From Christensenella sp. UBA1214 (GTDB taxonomy: Bacteria > Bacillota > Clostridia > Christensenellales > CAG-138): a stretch of 22,432 bases of DNA. The DNA lies in contig DBXK01000034.1 of assembly GCA_002309375.1 (NCBI GenBank), forward strand, positions 2,095 to 24,526, written 5' to 3'. Position 1 is the stretch's first letter. Each line of letters starts with the position of its first letter. Below are positions 6,516 through 14,149 of this stretch, one piece after another. Position numbers and translations under genes: made by a program. The notes under the pieces were generated by a model. The model searched no databases and was not told where the DNA came from. It saw only the letters and a list, made by a program, of their open reading frames with translations.

Positions 6516-7744
6516 CAGAGGGCGAAGTTGCCGCCTTCGAATACGGGGATCTCGCGGCCGTCATGCGTAATGCCGGTGATCGAAAGATCGCGCGTGCCGA
6601 CCATGAAATCCTCGTGGGTAATGCTGGTGTTGAGGCCGTGCGCCTCGAGCTGCTCGGGCGTCATCTCCGTGCCGCCCTGTATGCAGGTCGGGTACGCTTC
6701 GCCGAATGCGAAGTGGCAGGAGGCGTTCTCGTCGAAGAGCGTGTTATAGAAGAGCACGCCGCTCCGGGAGATCGGGGAATCATAGGGAACGAGCGCGACC
6801 TCGCCGAAATGCGAAGCGCCTTCGTCGAGCGCGATCTCCTTCTTCAGGAATTCCTCGCCCTTTTCGGCGTGGACCTCGGTTATCTTGCCGTCCTTGAGGA
6901 TCATATAGAAGCCGTCCACGATGTTGCCGCCGAGCACGAGGGGCTTACTGGCAACGACCTTGCCGTTCACGCCGTCGCGCTTCGGGGCGGTGAAGACCTC
7001 CTCCGTCGGGATATTCGCAACGAACTCGATGCCGGTCTTGCTGAATTCGCTCCCCGCCTCCCAGATATGGCCGACGGGCAGCTCGACCGTCAGATCCGTG
7101 CCGAGGGAGTTCGTGTAATGGAGCGATTTGAACTGATAATCGTTGAGCTTTTTGCATTTATCCGCAAGGGTAGAGCAGTGCTCGCGCCAGCGCTTCACGG
7201 CGCCGCCCTCGTCGGTGATGCGGATCGCCTTGTAGATCTCCTCCCAAAGCTTCTCCATCGCCTCCTCCTCGGAAACGCCGGGGAAGACCTTTTTCGCCCA
7301 GGAGGGTACGGGCACGCTCGCCACGCACCAGGGGTTGACGCTCGCCATCATCATGGAGCGGTATTCCTTATTCGCCTCGCCGAAGGCCTTGTTCGCGCGG
7401 GCGATGCGCTCCGGATCGACGCCCCTGAGGTTCTCCGGGTCGGTCGCGGCGATCGAGAGCCGGGCCGCGCCGCGCTTTGCGAGGCCGAGGTTTTTGTCGA
7501 CCTCCCAGGGGAAGACCTCGTCGAAAACCTCGTCGGCGGCGTTGAGCCAGTACTGGCGGCCGATATAGTCGTCGCGCCAGTTCATGATGACCTGCTTCGC
7601 GCCGACCTCGTAGGCGGCCTTCACGCAGAGCCGCGCAAAGGGAGCGCATTCGACGGGCGAATTGATGATGACGTACTGACCTTTCTGAACGTTCAGACCG
7701 ATCTCGATCACGAGATGGGCGTATTCTTCGAGCTTATTGACCAT
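6515..7744 (-). CDS. M29 family metallo-aminopeptidase (AmpS/PepS type)
   Basis: 409 residues, the standard length for peptidase family M29. These cytoplasmic dinuclear-metal enzymes remove N-terminal amino acids from peptides. The expected metal and catalytic residues are visible: E249 in PTEEVFTAP, E315 in HFGEVALV, H344 and Y351 in CHFAFGEAYP, and H377 and D379 in SITHEDFMVGT. The N-terminal half (YVIINSPVECAPFARLCVKAAYEVGAK) is also typical. The start at 7744 is set by GGAGG six nt upstream; an in-frame ATG at 7804 lies inside the promoter region and is rejected. It has a strong promoter of its own, diverges from msrA, and is followed by a coupled membrane protein. It fits peptide catabolism, as does the hut operon nearby. 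Substrate preference is not predictable. Confidence 0.93.
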   Translation of the reverse strand: MVNKLEEYAHLVIEIGLNVQKGQYVIINSPVECAPFARLCVKAAYEVGAKQVIMNWRDDYIGRQYWLNAADEVFDEVFPWEVDKNLGLAKRGAARLSIAATDPENLRGVDPERIARANKAFGEANKEYRSMMMASVNPWCVASVPVPSWAKKVFPGVSEEEAMEKLWEEIYKAIRITDEGGAVKRWREHCSTLADKCKKLNDYQFKSLHYTNSLGTDLTVELPVGHIWEAGSEFSKTGIEFVANIPTEEVFTAPKRDGVNGKVVASKPLVLGGNIVDGFYMILKDGKITEVHAEKGEEFLKKEIALDEGASHFGEVALVPYDSPISRSGVLFYNTLFDENASCHFAFGEAYPTCIQGGTEMTPEQLEAHGLNTSITHEDFMVGTRDLSITGITHDGREIPVFEGGNFAL

Positions 7745-7792
7745 GCTTGCCTCCGAAAGTCCGCAAAAAAGCGGGAAATATGACTTGCAATA

Positions 7793-7821
7793 AGAATAGC
7801 ACATCCCGCGAAAACCGTCAA
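7793..7821 (-). promoter_or_regulatory. Promoter of aminopeptidase operon
   Basis: On the minus strand TTGACG (7821-7816), 17-nt spacer, TATTCT (7798-7793). Confidence 0.75.
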
Positions 7822-7853
7822 TCCCCGGGCAGCGGAAAAGGGCTCGCAGCCTC

Positions 7854-7882
7854 TTGCAAAAACGGCGCGTCTATGGTAAAAT
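7854..7882 (+). promoter_or_regulatory. Promoter of msrA
   Basis: TTGCAA at 7854-7859, 17-nt spacer, extended -10 TGG-TAAAAT at 7874-7882, 42 nt before the ATG. It diverges from the aminopeptidase promoter with about 30 bp between the two -35 boxes. Confidence 0.7.
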
Positions 7883-7924
7883 TTCATCAAAATATACGGA
7901 ATGATCCGTAATGAAGGAGCGGAA

Positions 7925-8416
7925 ATGAAAACTATCTATCTTGCCGGCGGCTGCTTTTGGGGGATGCAGAAATTCTTCGATCAGTTCGAGGGCGTTTTGA
8001 GCACCGAGGTCGGCTACGCGAACGGGCCGACGGATGAAACCACCTATAAGGAGGTCTGCGCGAGCAGCGGACACGCGGAGACCGTGAAGATCGGCTTCGA
8101 CGAGGCGAAGATCGGCCTTGTCGAGCTGCTCGATTATTATTTCATGGCCATCGACCCGCTCTCCGTCAACAAGCAGGGCGGGGACGAGGGGATCCAGTAC
8201 CGCACGGGCATTTATTATGACGATGAAAGCCTCCTTCCCGCGATCCGCGAACGCTGCGCGGCGGAGGAGAAAAAGCTCGGCCGGCCCATCGCGGTCGAAG
8301 TAAAGCCGCTTATCAATTTCTGCTCCGCCGAGGAGTACCACCAGGACTATCTCGAAAAGAATCCGGGCGGCTACTGCCATATCGGCGCGCATATGTTCAA
8401 TCTCGGCAAAAAGTAA
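7925..8416 (+). CDS. msrA: Peptide-methionine (S)-S-oxide reductase MsrA
   Basis: 163 residues. It reduces the S-epimer of methionine sulfoxide in proteins and free methionine, repairing oxidative damage in the cytoplasm with thioredoxin as donor. The catalytic Cys10 lies in AGGCFWGMQKFF, the family signature. GYANGPTDETTYKEVC..SGHAE, DPLSVNKQGGDEGIQYRTGIYY and EYHQDYLEKNPGGYCHIG are the other conserved blocks. The last one carries the likely resolving Cys (GYC) of the Firmicute type. The ATG at 7925 is preceded by AAGGAG; an upstream in-frame ATG at 7901 has no site and is not used. No MsrB domain or neighbour is seen. The ABC exporter gene follows after 39 bp without a terminator, so the two are probably cotranscribed. 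Confidence 0.96.
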   Translation: MKTIYLAGGCFWGMQKFFDQFEGVLSTEVGYANGPTDETTYKEVCASSGHAETVKIGFDEAKIGLVELLDYYFMAIDPLSVNKQGGDEGIQYRTGIYYDDESLLPAIRERCAAEEKKLGRPIAVEVKPLINFCSAEEYHQDYLEKNPGGYCHIGAHMFNLGKK

Positions 8417-8455
8417 GCTGTCGCGGCAAAAGCGCCGCGGGAAAAGGAGAAAAAT

Positions 8456-10342
8456 ATGCCCGGTCCGGGTCCAGGAGCTGGAATGCGCGGCGGGAGGGGC
8501 TTCCTCACGGAGGAGGAAAAGGCCAACCGCCCGAAGGTCACATGGCCGCTCATCAAGCGGATACTGTCCTATCTGAAGCCATACTGGAAGCAGATGGCGG
8601 TGGTGCTGATCTGCATCGTCGTTTCGTCGATCCTCGGCCTGCTCCCCTCGGTGCTGACCGGTAAGATCATCGACAAGGGTCTCATCGGGCGGGATATGAA
8701 GATGCTGATCACGCTGATCCTCGTTTCGCTCGGCGTGACCTTCGGCTCGCACCTGATCGGCGTCGGCGAAAGCTATCTCAACAACTGGATCGCCCAGCAT
8801 ATCAGCTTCGATATGCGCAATTCGATGTATCTGCACCTGCAGCGCATGAGCCAGCGGTTCTATACCTCGAACAATCAGGGCGATATCATCACGAGGATGA
8901 CAAGCGATATCTCCGGCGTGGAGCGAGTGATCACGAGCACCTTCACCTCGATCCTCTCGAACACGATCACCCTGATCTGCGCGATCGTCATCATGTTCCG
9001 CCAGAACCCGATCCTCGCCGTCGTCGGCATGCTCGTGATCCCGCTGTTCGTGATCCCGACGAGGATGGCGGGCAAGACCCGCTGGAAGCTCACGCAGGAA
9101 TCGCAGGAATGCAGCGACGAGGTCAACGGCATATTGAACGAGACCCTTTCGGTCAGCGGGCAGCTCCTTGTCAAGCTCTTCGGCAAAGAGGCCTACGAAT
9201 ACGAAAAATACAGGTCGGTCAATAAAAAAATGATCCGCCTCAATATCCGCGAGAGCATGGCGGGCCGCTGGTTCATGGTCATCATCCAGACCTTCTCGAG
9301 CATCGGGCCGATGCTCCTGTACCTTGTGGGCGGCATCATGATGATGAAATACGATTCGAACCTCACCGTCGGCGATATCACGGTGCTCGTCGCCCTGCTC
9401 GGGCGGATGTACGGGCCAGTGAACTCGCTTCTGAACATCCAGGTCGAATGGATCCGCTCGATGGCGCTCTTCACGAGGATATTCGAATATTATGATATGC
9501 CGATCGAGATCGAGAACCCCGAAAACCCGGTCGAGCCGGAGATAAACGACGGCAGCGTCGAATTCCGCGGCGTCGATTTCGCCTACGATCCCGAGCGGCA
9601 GATCCTCAAGAACGTCAGCTTCACCCTCGAAAGCGGAAGGAGCATCGCCATCGTCGGCCCCTCCGGCTCCGGCAAGAGCACGCTCATCAACCTGATCCCG
9701 CGCCTCTATGACGTCGGAGCGGGCGAGGTGCTTTTCAACGGCGTGGACGTAAGGGAGCTCGACCTCAACTATCTGCGCAGCAATATCGGCATCGTCAGCC
9801 AGGAGACCTATCTCTTCAACGGCACGATCCGCGATAATCTCCTTTACGCAAAGCCGGACGCGACCGAGGAGGAGCTGATCGAGGCCTGCAAGAAGGCGAA
9901 TATCTATGACTTCATCTTAAAGCAGGAGAAGGGCTTCGACGCGATGGTCGGCAACCGCGGTCTGAAGCTCTCCGGCGGCGAGAAGCAGCGCATCTCCATC
10001 GCGCGGGTGCTGCTGAAGGACCCGGCGCTGCTGATTTTCGACGAGGCGACCAGCGCCCTCGACTCGATCTCCGAGCAGAAGATCCAGGACGCGATCGACC
10101 CGATCATCGCGGAGCGCACGAGCATACTGATCGCGCACAGGCTTTCGACGATCCTTGCGGCGGACGAGATCCTTGTCGTGAAGGACGGCGAGGTCGTGGA
10201 GCGCGGCAGGCACGCGGATCTTGTCAAGCGCGGCGGCGTCTATACCGAGCTCTACGAAACGCAGTTCAGCAAGGCGATCATCGGCGGGGAGCAGTTCATC
10301 CCGACCGAGACCGAGGACACCGATTACCTCAATATGGACTGA
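8456..10342 (+). CDS. ABC exporter, fused permease and ATPase (multidrug/lipid type)
   Basis: 628 residues, a half-transporter that should work as a homo- or heterodimer in the membrane. An unusual Gly/Pro-rich N-terminal extension (MPGPGPGAGMRGG) precedes a six-helix exporter-type transmembrane domain (about 35-335). The nucleotide-binding domain (about 360-600) has Walker A GPSGSGKST (401-409), Q-loop SQETYLFNG, signature LSGGEKQR (505-512), Walker B LLIFDEATSALD (D529, E530) and H-loop H561 in AHRLST. All catalytic residues are present, including the Walker B glutamate, so a homodimer could have two active sites. Only one half is encoded here and no partner gene is adjacent. Substrate is unknown. 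AAGGAG lies before the ATG; the stop is followed by a hairpin terminator. Confidence 0.93.
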   Translation: MPGPGPGAGMRGGRGFLTEEEKANRPKVTWPLIKRILSYLKPYWKQMAVVLICIVVSSILGLLPSVLTGKIIDKGLIGRDMKMLITLILVSLGVTFGSHLIGVGESYLNNWIAQHISFDMRNSMYLHLQRMSQRFYTSNNQGDIITRMTSDISGVERVITSTFTSILSNTITLICAIVIMFRQNPILAVVGMLVIPLFVIPTRMAGKTRWKLTQESQECSDEVNGILNETLSVSGQLLVKLFGKEAYEYEKYRSVNKKMIRLNIRESMAGRWFMVIIQTFSSIGPMLLYLVGGIMMMKYDSNLTVGDITVLVALLGRMYGPVNSLLNIQVEWIRSMALFTRIFEYYDMPIEIENPENPVEPEINDGSVEFRGVDFAYDPERQILKNVSFTLESGRSIAIVGPSGSGKSTLINLIPRLYDVGAGEVLFNGVDVRELDLNYLRSNIGIVSQETYLFNGTIRDNLLYAKPDATEEELIEACKKANIYDFILKQEKGFDAMVGNRGLKLSGGEKQRISIARVLLKDPALLIFDEATSALDSISEQKIQDAIDPIIAERTSILIAHRLSTILAADEILVVKDGEVVERGRHADLVKRGGVYTELYETQFSKAIIGGEQFIPTETEDTDYLNMD

Positions 10343-10364
10343 GAAAACCGAAACCGATCCAACG

Positions 10365-10393
10365 GGCCGTCCGCAAAGCCGGGCGGCCTTTCG
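10365..10393 (+). terminator. Hairpin terminator after ABC exporter
   Basis: GGCCGTCCG at 10365-10373 pairs with CGGGCGGCC at 10380-10388 (one G.T wobble), then TTTCG. The U-tract is short. Confidence 0.65.
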
Positions 10394-10405
10394 CTTCGGG
10401 GCGGT

Positions 10406-10434
10406 TTGACAGCGCTTTTATTACCTGATATAAT
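10406..10434 (+). promoter_or_regulatory. Consensus promoter with extended -10
   Basis: Perfect TTGACA at 10406-10411, 17-nt spacer, perfect TATAAT at 10429-10434 with TGA in front (TGATATAAT). This should be a very strong, constitutive-type promoter for the lipoprotein gene. Confidence 0.88.
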
Positions 10435-10500
10435 GAAAAAATCGGAGCGATTTGACGGGAATCGCCTATGAACCGAAAACGAGATAACGGAGGAATGAAT

Positions 10501-11265
10501 ATGAAGCGAAAAATAAGCCTGATCATAATAACGGCGCTGCTGCTGACCGCCGTGCTCGCCGCGGCCTGCGGAAAGAACGGGACGGAGCGGGAAGCAAGCG
10601 GCACTGCGGCGCCCTCCGGGGAAAACGAAACGCCCGATCCGGCGGCGCCTTCGGGGGAAAAAGCAACGCCCGAGCCGACGGAAGCGACGCCCGAGCCGGC
10701 GGAAGCGACGGCCGCCCCGACGGCGGAGCCGCAGAGCGCCTTCAAGCCCAACGAAAGGCCGGAGGAAGTGACAGTCGAATGGCTCGCGGCGGAGATGATG
10801 TACCGCTGGTATCTCGGCTATCTGAACCTCGAGGTTGAGGATTATTCCGATATAATGGACCTGAACGCCGATACGGATATGTTCTTTTATTCGAACCGGC
10901 TTGAGATAGATTACGTAAAGCTCGGACTTATGAAAAACATACTCGGCGCGGCGCAGGGCACTGCGGGGATCTCGTACGTCGTTGAGGAATCCGAAACCGA
11001 GATCACCGCGCACGTGTACGTATCGACTCACGTGAATTGGGATGATCCGTATACGAGCGATCCCGGCACAAATTTCCAGATCACGGTCGATAAGCAGCGG
11101 ATGGTGATAACCGCCTTCGATCAGTTCCTCTGCGAAGGGATTTACAATAACGCCATGCAGCCGCTCGCGCTGAAATATCGGATCGATCACCCGTGGGAGG
11201 AAGCCGACCGCCTCGCGTATGAAGAGCTCTATGCGCGGCTTGAGGCAAGCGGAAGCTTACACTGA
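10501..11265 (+). CDS. Lipoprotein of unknown function
   Basis: 254 residues. The signal is MKRKISLIIITALLLTAVLAAAC, with the lipidation Cys at residue 23 (AAAC box, permitted though not the most typical). A Pro/Thr/Glu/Ala-rich linker (about 24-80) contains the repeated piece ATPEPxEAT. The folded domain (about 84-254) contains EWLAAEMMYRWYLGYLNLE, several beta strands (EITAHVYVSTHVN, NFQITVDKQRMVITAFDQF) and a charged C-terminal helix. The general shape could fit an NTF2-like or other alpha+beta domain, but I cannot assign one. The start at 10501 follows GGAGG by 7 nt; ATGs at 10468 and 10495 are in frame but less well placed. It has its own near-consensus promoter, so it should be abundant at the cell surface. 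It converges with the next gene, with only 9 bp between stops and no visible terminator. Confidence 0.8.
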   Translation: MKRKISLIIITALLLTAVLAAACGKNGTEREASGTAAPSGENETPDPAAPSGEKATPEPTEATPEPAEATAAPTAEPQSAFKPNERPEEVTVEWLAAEMMYRWYLGYLNLEVEDYSDIMDLNADTDMFFYSNRLEIDYVKLGLMKNILGAAQGTAGISYVVEESETEITAHVYVSTHVNWDDPYTSDPGTNFQITVDKQRMVITAFDQFLCEGIYNNAMQPLALKYRIDHPWEEADRLAYEELYARLEASGSLH

Positions 11266-11274
11266 TCCGGGGCG

Positions 11275-12246
11275 TCAGCCGCCGTCATCATAGACGCCCT
11301 CGCCGAGATCTATGCCCAGCACCTCGAGATCCTTCGCGCTGTACTGCCGCTGGGGGTAATCGAGCGCACGGTTAACGGGCGCGGCGCGGGGCGGGGGAGC
11401 CGAAGCGGCGGCGGAGGGAAGCGGAGAGGAAAAGACGTGCTCGCCGTCCTGCCAGCCCTTTTCGGCGAAAAAGTTGCCGCCCTGCTTGATATAGCGCGGC
11501 TCGATCCGAAGCCTCGATACGCGCCCCGCATAGCCGGTCACACCTTTTTCGATCGTCTCCCGGCTCGCACCCGATCGCCGCGCGGCGATATACGCGAGCC
11601 TTGCCTTCGCCCTGCCCTCGCGCCGGGGGTATTTCTTCCAAAGCTCCTCGAATTCCGCTTCAAGCTCCGAACAAGTCGGGGCTTTTTTCATCTCGGCTCC
11701 ATTCGAACCGCTCCCGGCTTCCGGAGGCTTTTCCGATACAGCTTCATTTGAACCGCCGAAAACGCTCTCTTTCCCGGCGGGAGCCGGAGAGAGTTTGATT
11801 TCCTCTTTGCTTTTATTTTTATTTATATTCATTATTGGGGGAACGGATTTCCCTTTTTCGGGAAATTCCTTCCTCTTTTCGGGAAAACGCTTCCCTTTTT
11901 CGGGAAATCCCTTCCCTTTGAGGAGGGGAAATCTTTTCCCGGCCTCCGCGGTCTCGGCCTCGATCGCCTCGGCGTCATCGTCGGTGACGAGCGATTCGAT
12001 GCGCAGATTCCTTCCGCGCGAAACGGCGACGAGCTTCAATTCCTCAAGCCGGTCGACGGCCTCCCGCACGGTCCTCACGGTGCAGCCACAGAGCGAAGCA
12101 AGGTATTCGCGGCTTCCGGAATAGCAGCCGGCGTTTTTTGTGAAATTATGGATCGCGGCGAATATGACGCGCTGGCAGAGGGTCAGATCGAGCTTCAAAA
12201 GCCAGCTGTAGAAACAGAAAAATGTGATTTTGGGTTTGTTGGTCAT
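11275..12246 (-). CDS. Replication-organiser-like winged-helix protein with FPEK repeats
   Basis: 323 residues from the ATG at 12246; a GTG at 12291 is in frame and neither has a clear ribosome binding site, so the start is uncertain. Residues 1-85 resemble the HTH_36-type winged helix of phage and plasmid replication proteins: LTLCQRVIFAAIHNF, YSGSREYLASLCGCTVRTVREAVDRLEELKLV. A middle basic region has tandem KxFPEKx heptads. The C-terminal part, LEAEFEELWKKYPRREGRAKARLAY..RYIKQGGNFFAEKGWQD, is the typical tail of phage/ICE replication proteins. This suggests an origin in a mobile element or prophage, now sitting next to recR. No other phage or plasmid gene is visible, so it may be a domesticated or orphan copy. 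DNA binding is likely; a function in replication is inference. Confidence 0.7.
   Translation of the reverse strand: MTNKPKITFFCFYSWLLKLDLTLCQRVIFAAIHNFTKNAGCYSGSREYLASLCGCTVRTVREAVDRLEELKLVAVSRGRNLRIESLVTDDDAEAIEAETAEAGKRFPLLKGKGFPEKGKRFPEKRKEFPEKGKSVPPIMNINKNKSKEEIKLSPAPAGKESVFGGSNEAVSEKPPEAGSGSNGAEMKKAPTCSELEAEFEELWKKYPRREGRAKARLAYIAARRSGASRETIEKGVTGYAGRVSRLRIEPRYIKQGGNFFAEKGWQDGEHVFSSPLPSAAASAPPPRAAPVNRALDYPQRQYSAKDLEVLGIDLGEGVYDDGG
11849..11923. repeat. 21-bp tandem repeat inside coding sequence
   Basis: Units beginning TTCC at 11849, 11870, 11891 and 11912 are exactly 21 bp apart. They share TTCCCTTTTTCGGGAAA with small changes, the last unit being degenerate. On the minus strand they encode consecutive KGFPEKG, KRFPEKR and KEFPEKG heptads. 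Each unit is itself nearly palindromic (TTCCC..GGGAA). Confidence 0.85.
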
Positions 12247-12431
12247 GGTTGAATATCGGGCGGCCTGCCGCATATCTGGATCCGGCGGCACGCATAATCT
12301 GTAGGGGCGCCGGCAGTTGCGCGGACTTAAAAACTTTATCGTCCCTCTATATTAATTATATCATTTATAGGGAGAAATATCAAGGCGCAATCTCTGAAAA
12401 AGAGATTAGGCGATCAAAAAAAGACCCTTTT

Positions 12432-12690
12432 GGGCGTATCCGCATAAGGATAAACAGCCTCAAAAGGAATCTTTTTGCGCCGCGCTGCGTTGAAAATGCT
12501 CAAAAGACTTTCCAAGTATTTTTCCGCTTTTCGCCTTGCGGGGCACAAAAATCTCCTCTTTTGAGACGCTGCGCGGTTTTCAGCCGGCAAGAATACTAAG
12601 AAACCGAGGATGGATCACCATCCCCGGTTTTGTTACTGCCGTATTTAGGTTCCCGGCTGAAAACCTGATTCTCCTTATGCGGATGCGCCC
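12432..12690. repeat. Nested inverted-repeat element (possible MITE or structured RNA)
   Basis: The outer arms are 12432-12450 (GGGCGTATCCGCATAAGGA) and 12672-12690 (TCCTTATGCGGATGCGCCC), 18 of 19 positions complementary, the odd one a possible G.U. A middle pair of 13 perfect bases sits at 12575-12587 and 12653-12665 (CCGGCTGAAAACC). The inner hairpin is at 12601-12630. A further pair, CTCAAAAGA at 12499 and TCTTTTGAG at 12557, closes another arm. The size (259 bp) and terminal repeats resemble a MITE; the nesting also fits a folded RNA. Confidence 0.7.
12601..12634. terminator. Strong hairpin, terminator for recR
   Basis: AAACCGAGGATGG and CCATCCCCGGTTT form a 13-bp stem with one mismatch around ATCA. 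On the minus strand it is followed by TTTCTTAG and lies about 100 bp beyond the recR stop; on plus it is followed by TGTT. Confidence 0.65.
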
Positions 12691-12729
12691 TTTCGGGGGC
12701 TTTCGGGTTCTGGGATGATCCGGCTGCCG

Positions 12730-13317
12730 TCACATCTCCCGGCGGTTCTCGATGGATTTCGAAAGCGTGATCTCGTCCACATATTCGAGGTTTCCGCCGA
12801 TCGGGATGCCGTGCGCGATGCGCGAAACGCGGACGCCGAGGGGCTTTATCAGGCGCGCGATATAATTTGCGGTCGCTTCGCCCTCAACGTCCGGATTCGT
12901 GGCGAGGATGACCTCCTTCGCACCGTCCTTCTCCACGCGCTCGAGGAGCTCGGCGATGCGGAGCTGATCCGGACCGACGCCGTCCATCGGCGAAAGCACG
13001 CCGCCGAGAACATGATACTTCCCGCGGAATTCGTGGATGCGCTCCATGAAGAGCACGTCCCGAGCGCTTTCGACAACGCAGATGAGCTCCGCGCTGCGCT
13101 TCGGATCGGCGCAGACCTCGCAGAGCTCGTTTTCGGTATAATTGCCGCAGACCGGGCAGAAATGCACCTTGCTCTTCGCGTCGGTGATCGCCTCCGTGAG
13201 GGCGGAAACATCCTCCTCGGGCATGGCGATGATGTGGAACGCAAGGCGCTGCGCGCTCTTTATCCCGACGCCGGGGAGCCGGTTCAGGCGCGCGATCAGA
13301 AGCTCAAGACTTTCCAT
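12730..13317 (-). CDS. recR: Recombination mediator RecR
   Basis: 195 residues, normal for RecR, which with RecO/RecF loads RecA at gaps and also binds DNA itself. Order of domains: N-terminal helix-hairpin-helix (LPGVGIKSAQRLAFHII, residues 14-30), C4 zinc finger (C54, C57, C66, C69 in CPVC..CEVC), TOPRIM domain (about 79-175) with CVVESARDVLFME and ATNPDVEGEATANYI, and the C-terminal Walker-like segment. All parts are intact. The ATG at 13317 gives the canonical start, but no ribosome binding site is visible upstream. It probably relies on translation of ybaB, whose stop lies 57 bp upstream. The neighbour ybaB is conserved; dnaX, the usual third member, is absent. Confidence 0.97.
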   Translation of the reverse strand: MESLELLIARLNRLPGVGIKSAQRLAFHIIAMPEEDVSALTEAITDAKSKVHFCPVCGNYTENELCEVCADPKRSAELICVVESARDVLFMERIHEFRGKYHVLGGVLSPMDGVGPDQLRIAELLERVEKDGAKEVILATNPDVEGEATANYIARLIKPLGVRVSRIAHGIPIGGNLEYVDEITLSKSIENRREM

Positions 13318-13374
13318 TCAAAAAACAAAAGCAGTTTTCGGGGGGCGGGGGAGTTTATCCCGCCGCCTGTGGGA

Positions 13375-13722
13375 TCAGAAGCCGAGGCCGCCCATGCCGC
13401 CCATGCCGCCGGTGACCTTGCCGACTTCCTTTTCCATCGTCTCCTCGGCGGTGCGGACCGCTTCGTTGACGGCGGAAAGGATGAGGTCCTGCAGCATCTC
13501 GACGTCGTCGGGATCGACCGCAGCGGGGCTGATCTCGATGGACTTGAATTCCTTCTTGCCGTTGATGACGACCTTCACCGCGCCGCCGCCGACGCTGGTT
13601 TCGAATTCGGTATTGCCGATCTCCTCCTGCACGCGCTGGACTTCCTGCTGCATCTTCTGCGCCTGGCGCATAAGGTTCTGCATATTGCCGCCGCCGGTGT
13701 TCCATCCGTTGAATTTTGCCAT
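13375..13722 (-). CDS. YbaB/EbfC family nucleoid-associated protein
   Basis: 115 residues. A small dimeric DNA-binding protein of the nucleoid, nearly always next to recR. Visible family features are the long helix NLMRQAQKMQQEVQRVQEEIGNTEFE, the strands VGGGAVKVVINGKKEFKSIEISPAAVDPDDVEMLQDLI, and the helix VNEAVRTAEETMEKEVGKV. The tail is Gly/Met-rich (GGMGGMGGLGF), typical of the family. The start is decided by AGGAGG 8 nt before the ATG at 13722; the frame is open further upstream only by chance. It is the first gene of a ybaB-recR pair on minus. Confidence 0.95.
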   Translation of the reverse strand: MAKFNGWNTGGGNMQNLMRQAQKMQQEVQRVQEEIGNTEFETSVGGGAVKVVINGKKEFKSIEISPAAVDPDDVEMLQDLILSAVNEAVRTAEETMEKEVGKVTGGMGGMGGLGF

Positions 13723-14149
13723 GATAGTTACCTCCTGTTTGGAATTATCGAAACTTTCCGCTATATAACGCGCGGAGAAGCGGTTTGGTTTATTTAATCT
13801 CCCGCGGCTTGCCGCATACGGTAGCACCGCAAACCGGGGAAGCCCGCGTTTTTCGCCGCCGGTGTGCACTTTCGGGGATAATTCGTCCCGCCATACCGTT
13901 GTTCCGCAGACCGGGAACGATCCGCCCCTACGGGATGCGCGTTACACCGAGTGCTGCGGGCTCGCTTCTGAAGGCATACCGATATCAAATCCGTCCCGCC
14001 GCCGAAGGTTCTCCGAGTTTAAACTCGTGGCATGAATGGCATACAGCGCCTTCGGCGCGGGCGTATCCCTACAGGTTGACTTGCGTGGTTCGGCGCCTGG
14101 CGCGGCGCCGCGCGCTGACTCGCCGCGGGCTCGCTTTGCTCGCACAATC
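13723..14149. other. Intergenic region with short palindromes
   Basis: 427 bp between prfB and ybaB. It contains the perfect 14-bp palindrome CGAGTTTAAACTCG (14014-14027), a GCGCC-TTC-GGCGC hairpin (14046-14058), and GGCGCC-rich hairpins (14093-14110). Fragments of a CGCCCCTACGG / TCCCTACAGG motif match the complement of the GTAGGGGCG at 12301. No SRP RNA core motif, tRNA or coding sequence was recognised. A promoter for ybaB must lie here but no clear pair was found. Confidence 0.5.

Larger units (their letters stand above)
12247..12729. other. Intergenic region rich in inverted repeats
   Basis: 483 bp between recR and the winged-helix gene, both on minus. It contains a GTAGGGGCG motif (12301), a perfect hairpin AATCTCT-GAAAA-AGAGATT (12389-12407), and the nested palindromic element at 12432-12690. 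AT-rich DNA at 12340-12380 could hold a promoter, but I could not identify a good pair. Open frames here show no protein resemblance. Confidence 0.6.

Noticed and set aside
6563..7783. 406-residue plus-strand open frame opposite the aminopeptidase
   Set aside because: It is the antisense shadow of a GC-rich real gene; composition is odd (Arg/Val/Glu-rich) and shows no family motif.
12715..13797. 360-residue plus-strand open frame over recR and ybaB
   Set aside because: Antisense to two well-recognised genes; no ribosome binding site or recognisable motif.
13723..14149. SRP (4.5S) RNA near ybaB-recR
   Set aside because: The conserved core motif with GGAAG-type tetraloop region was not found.
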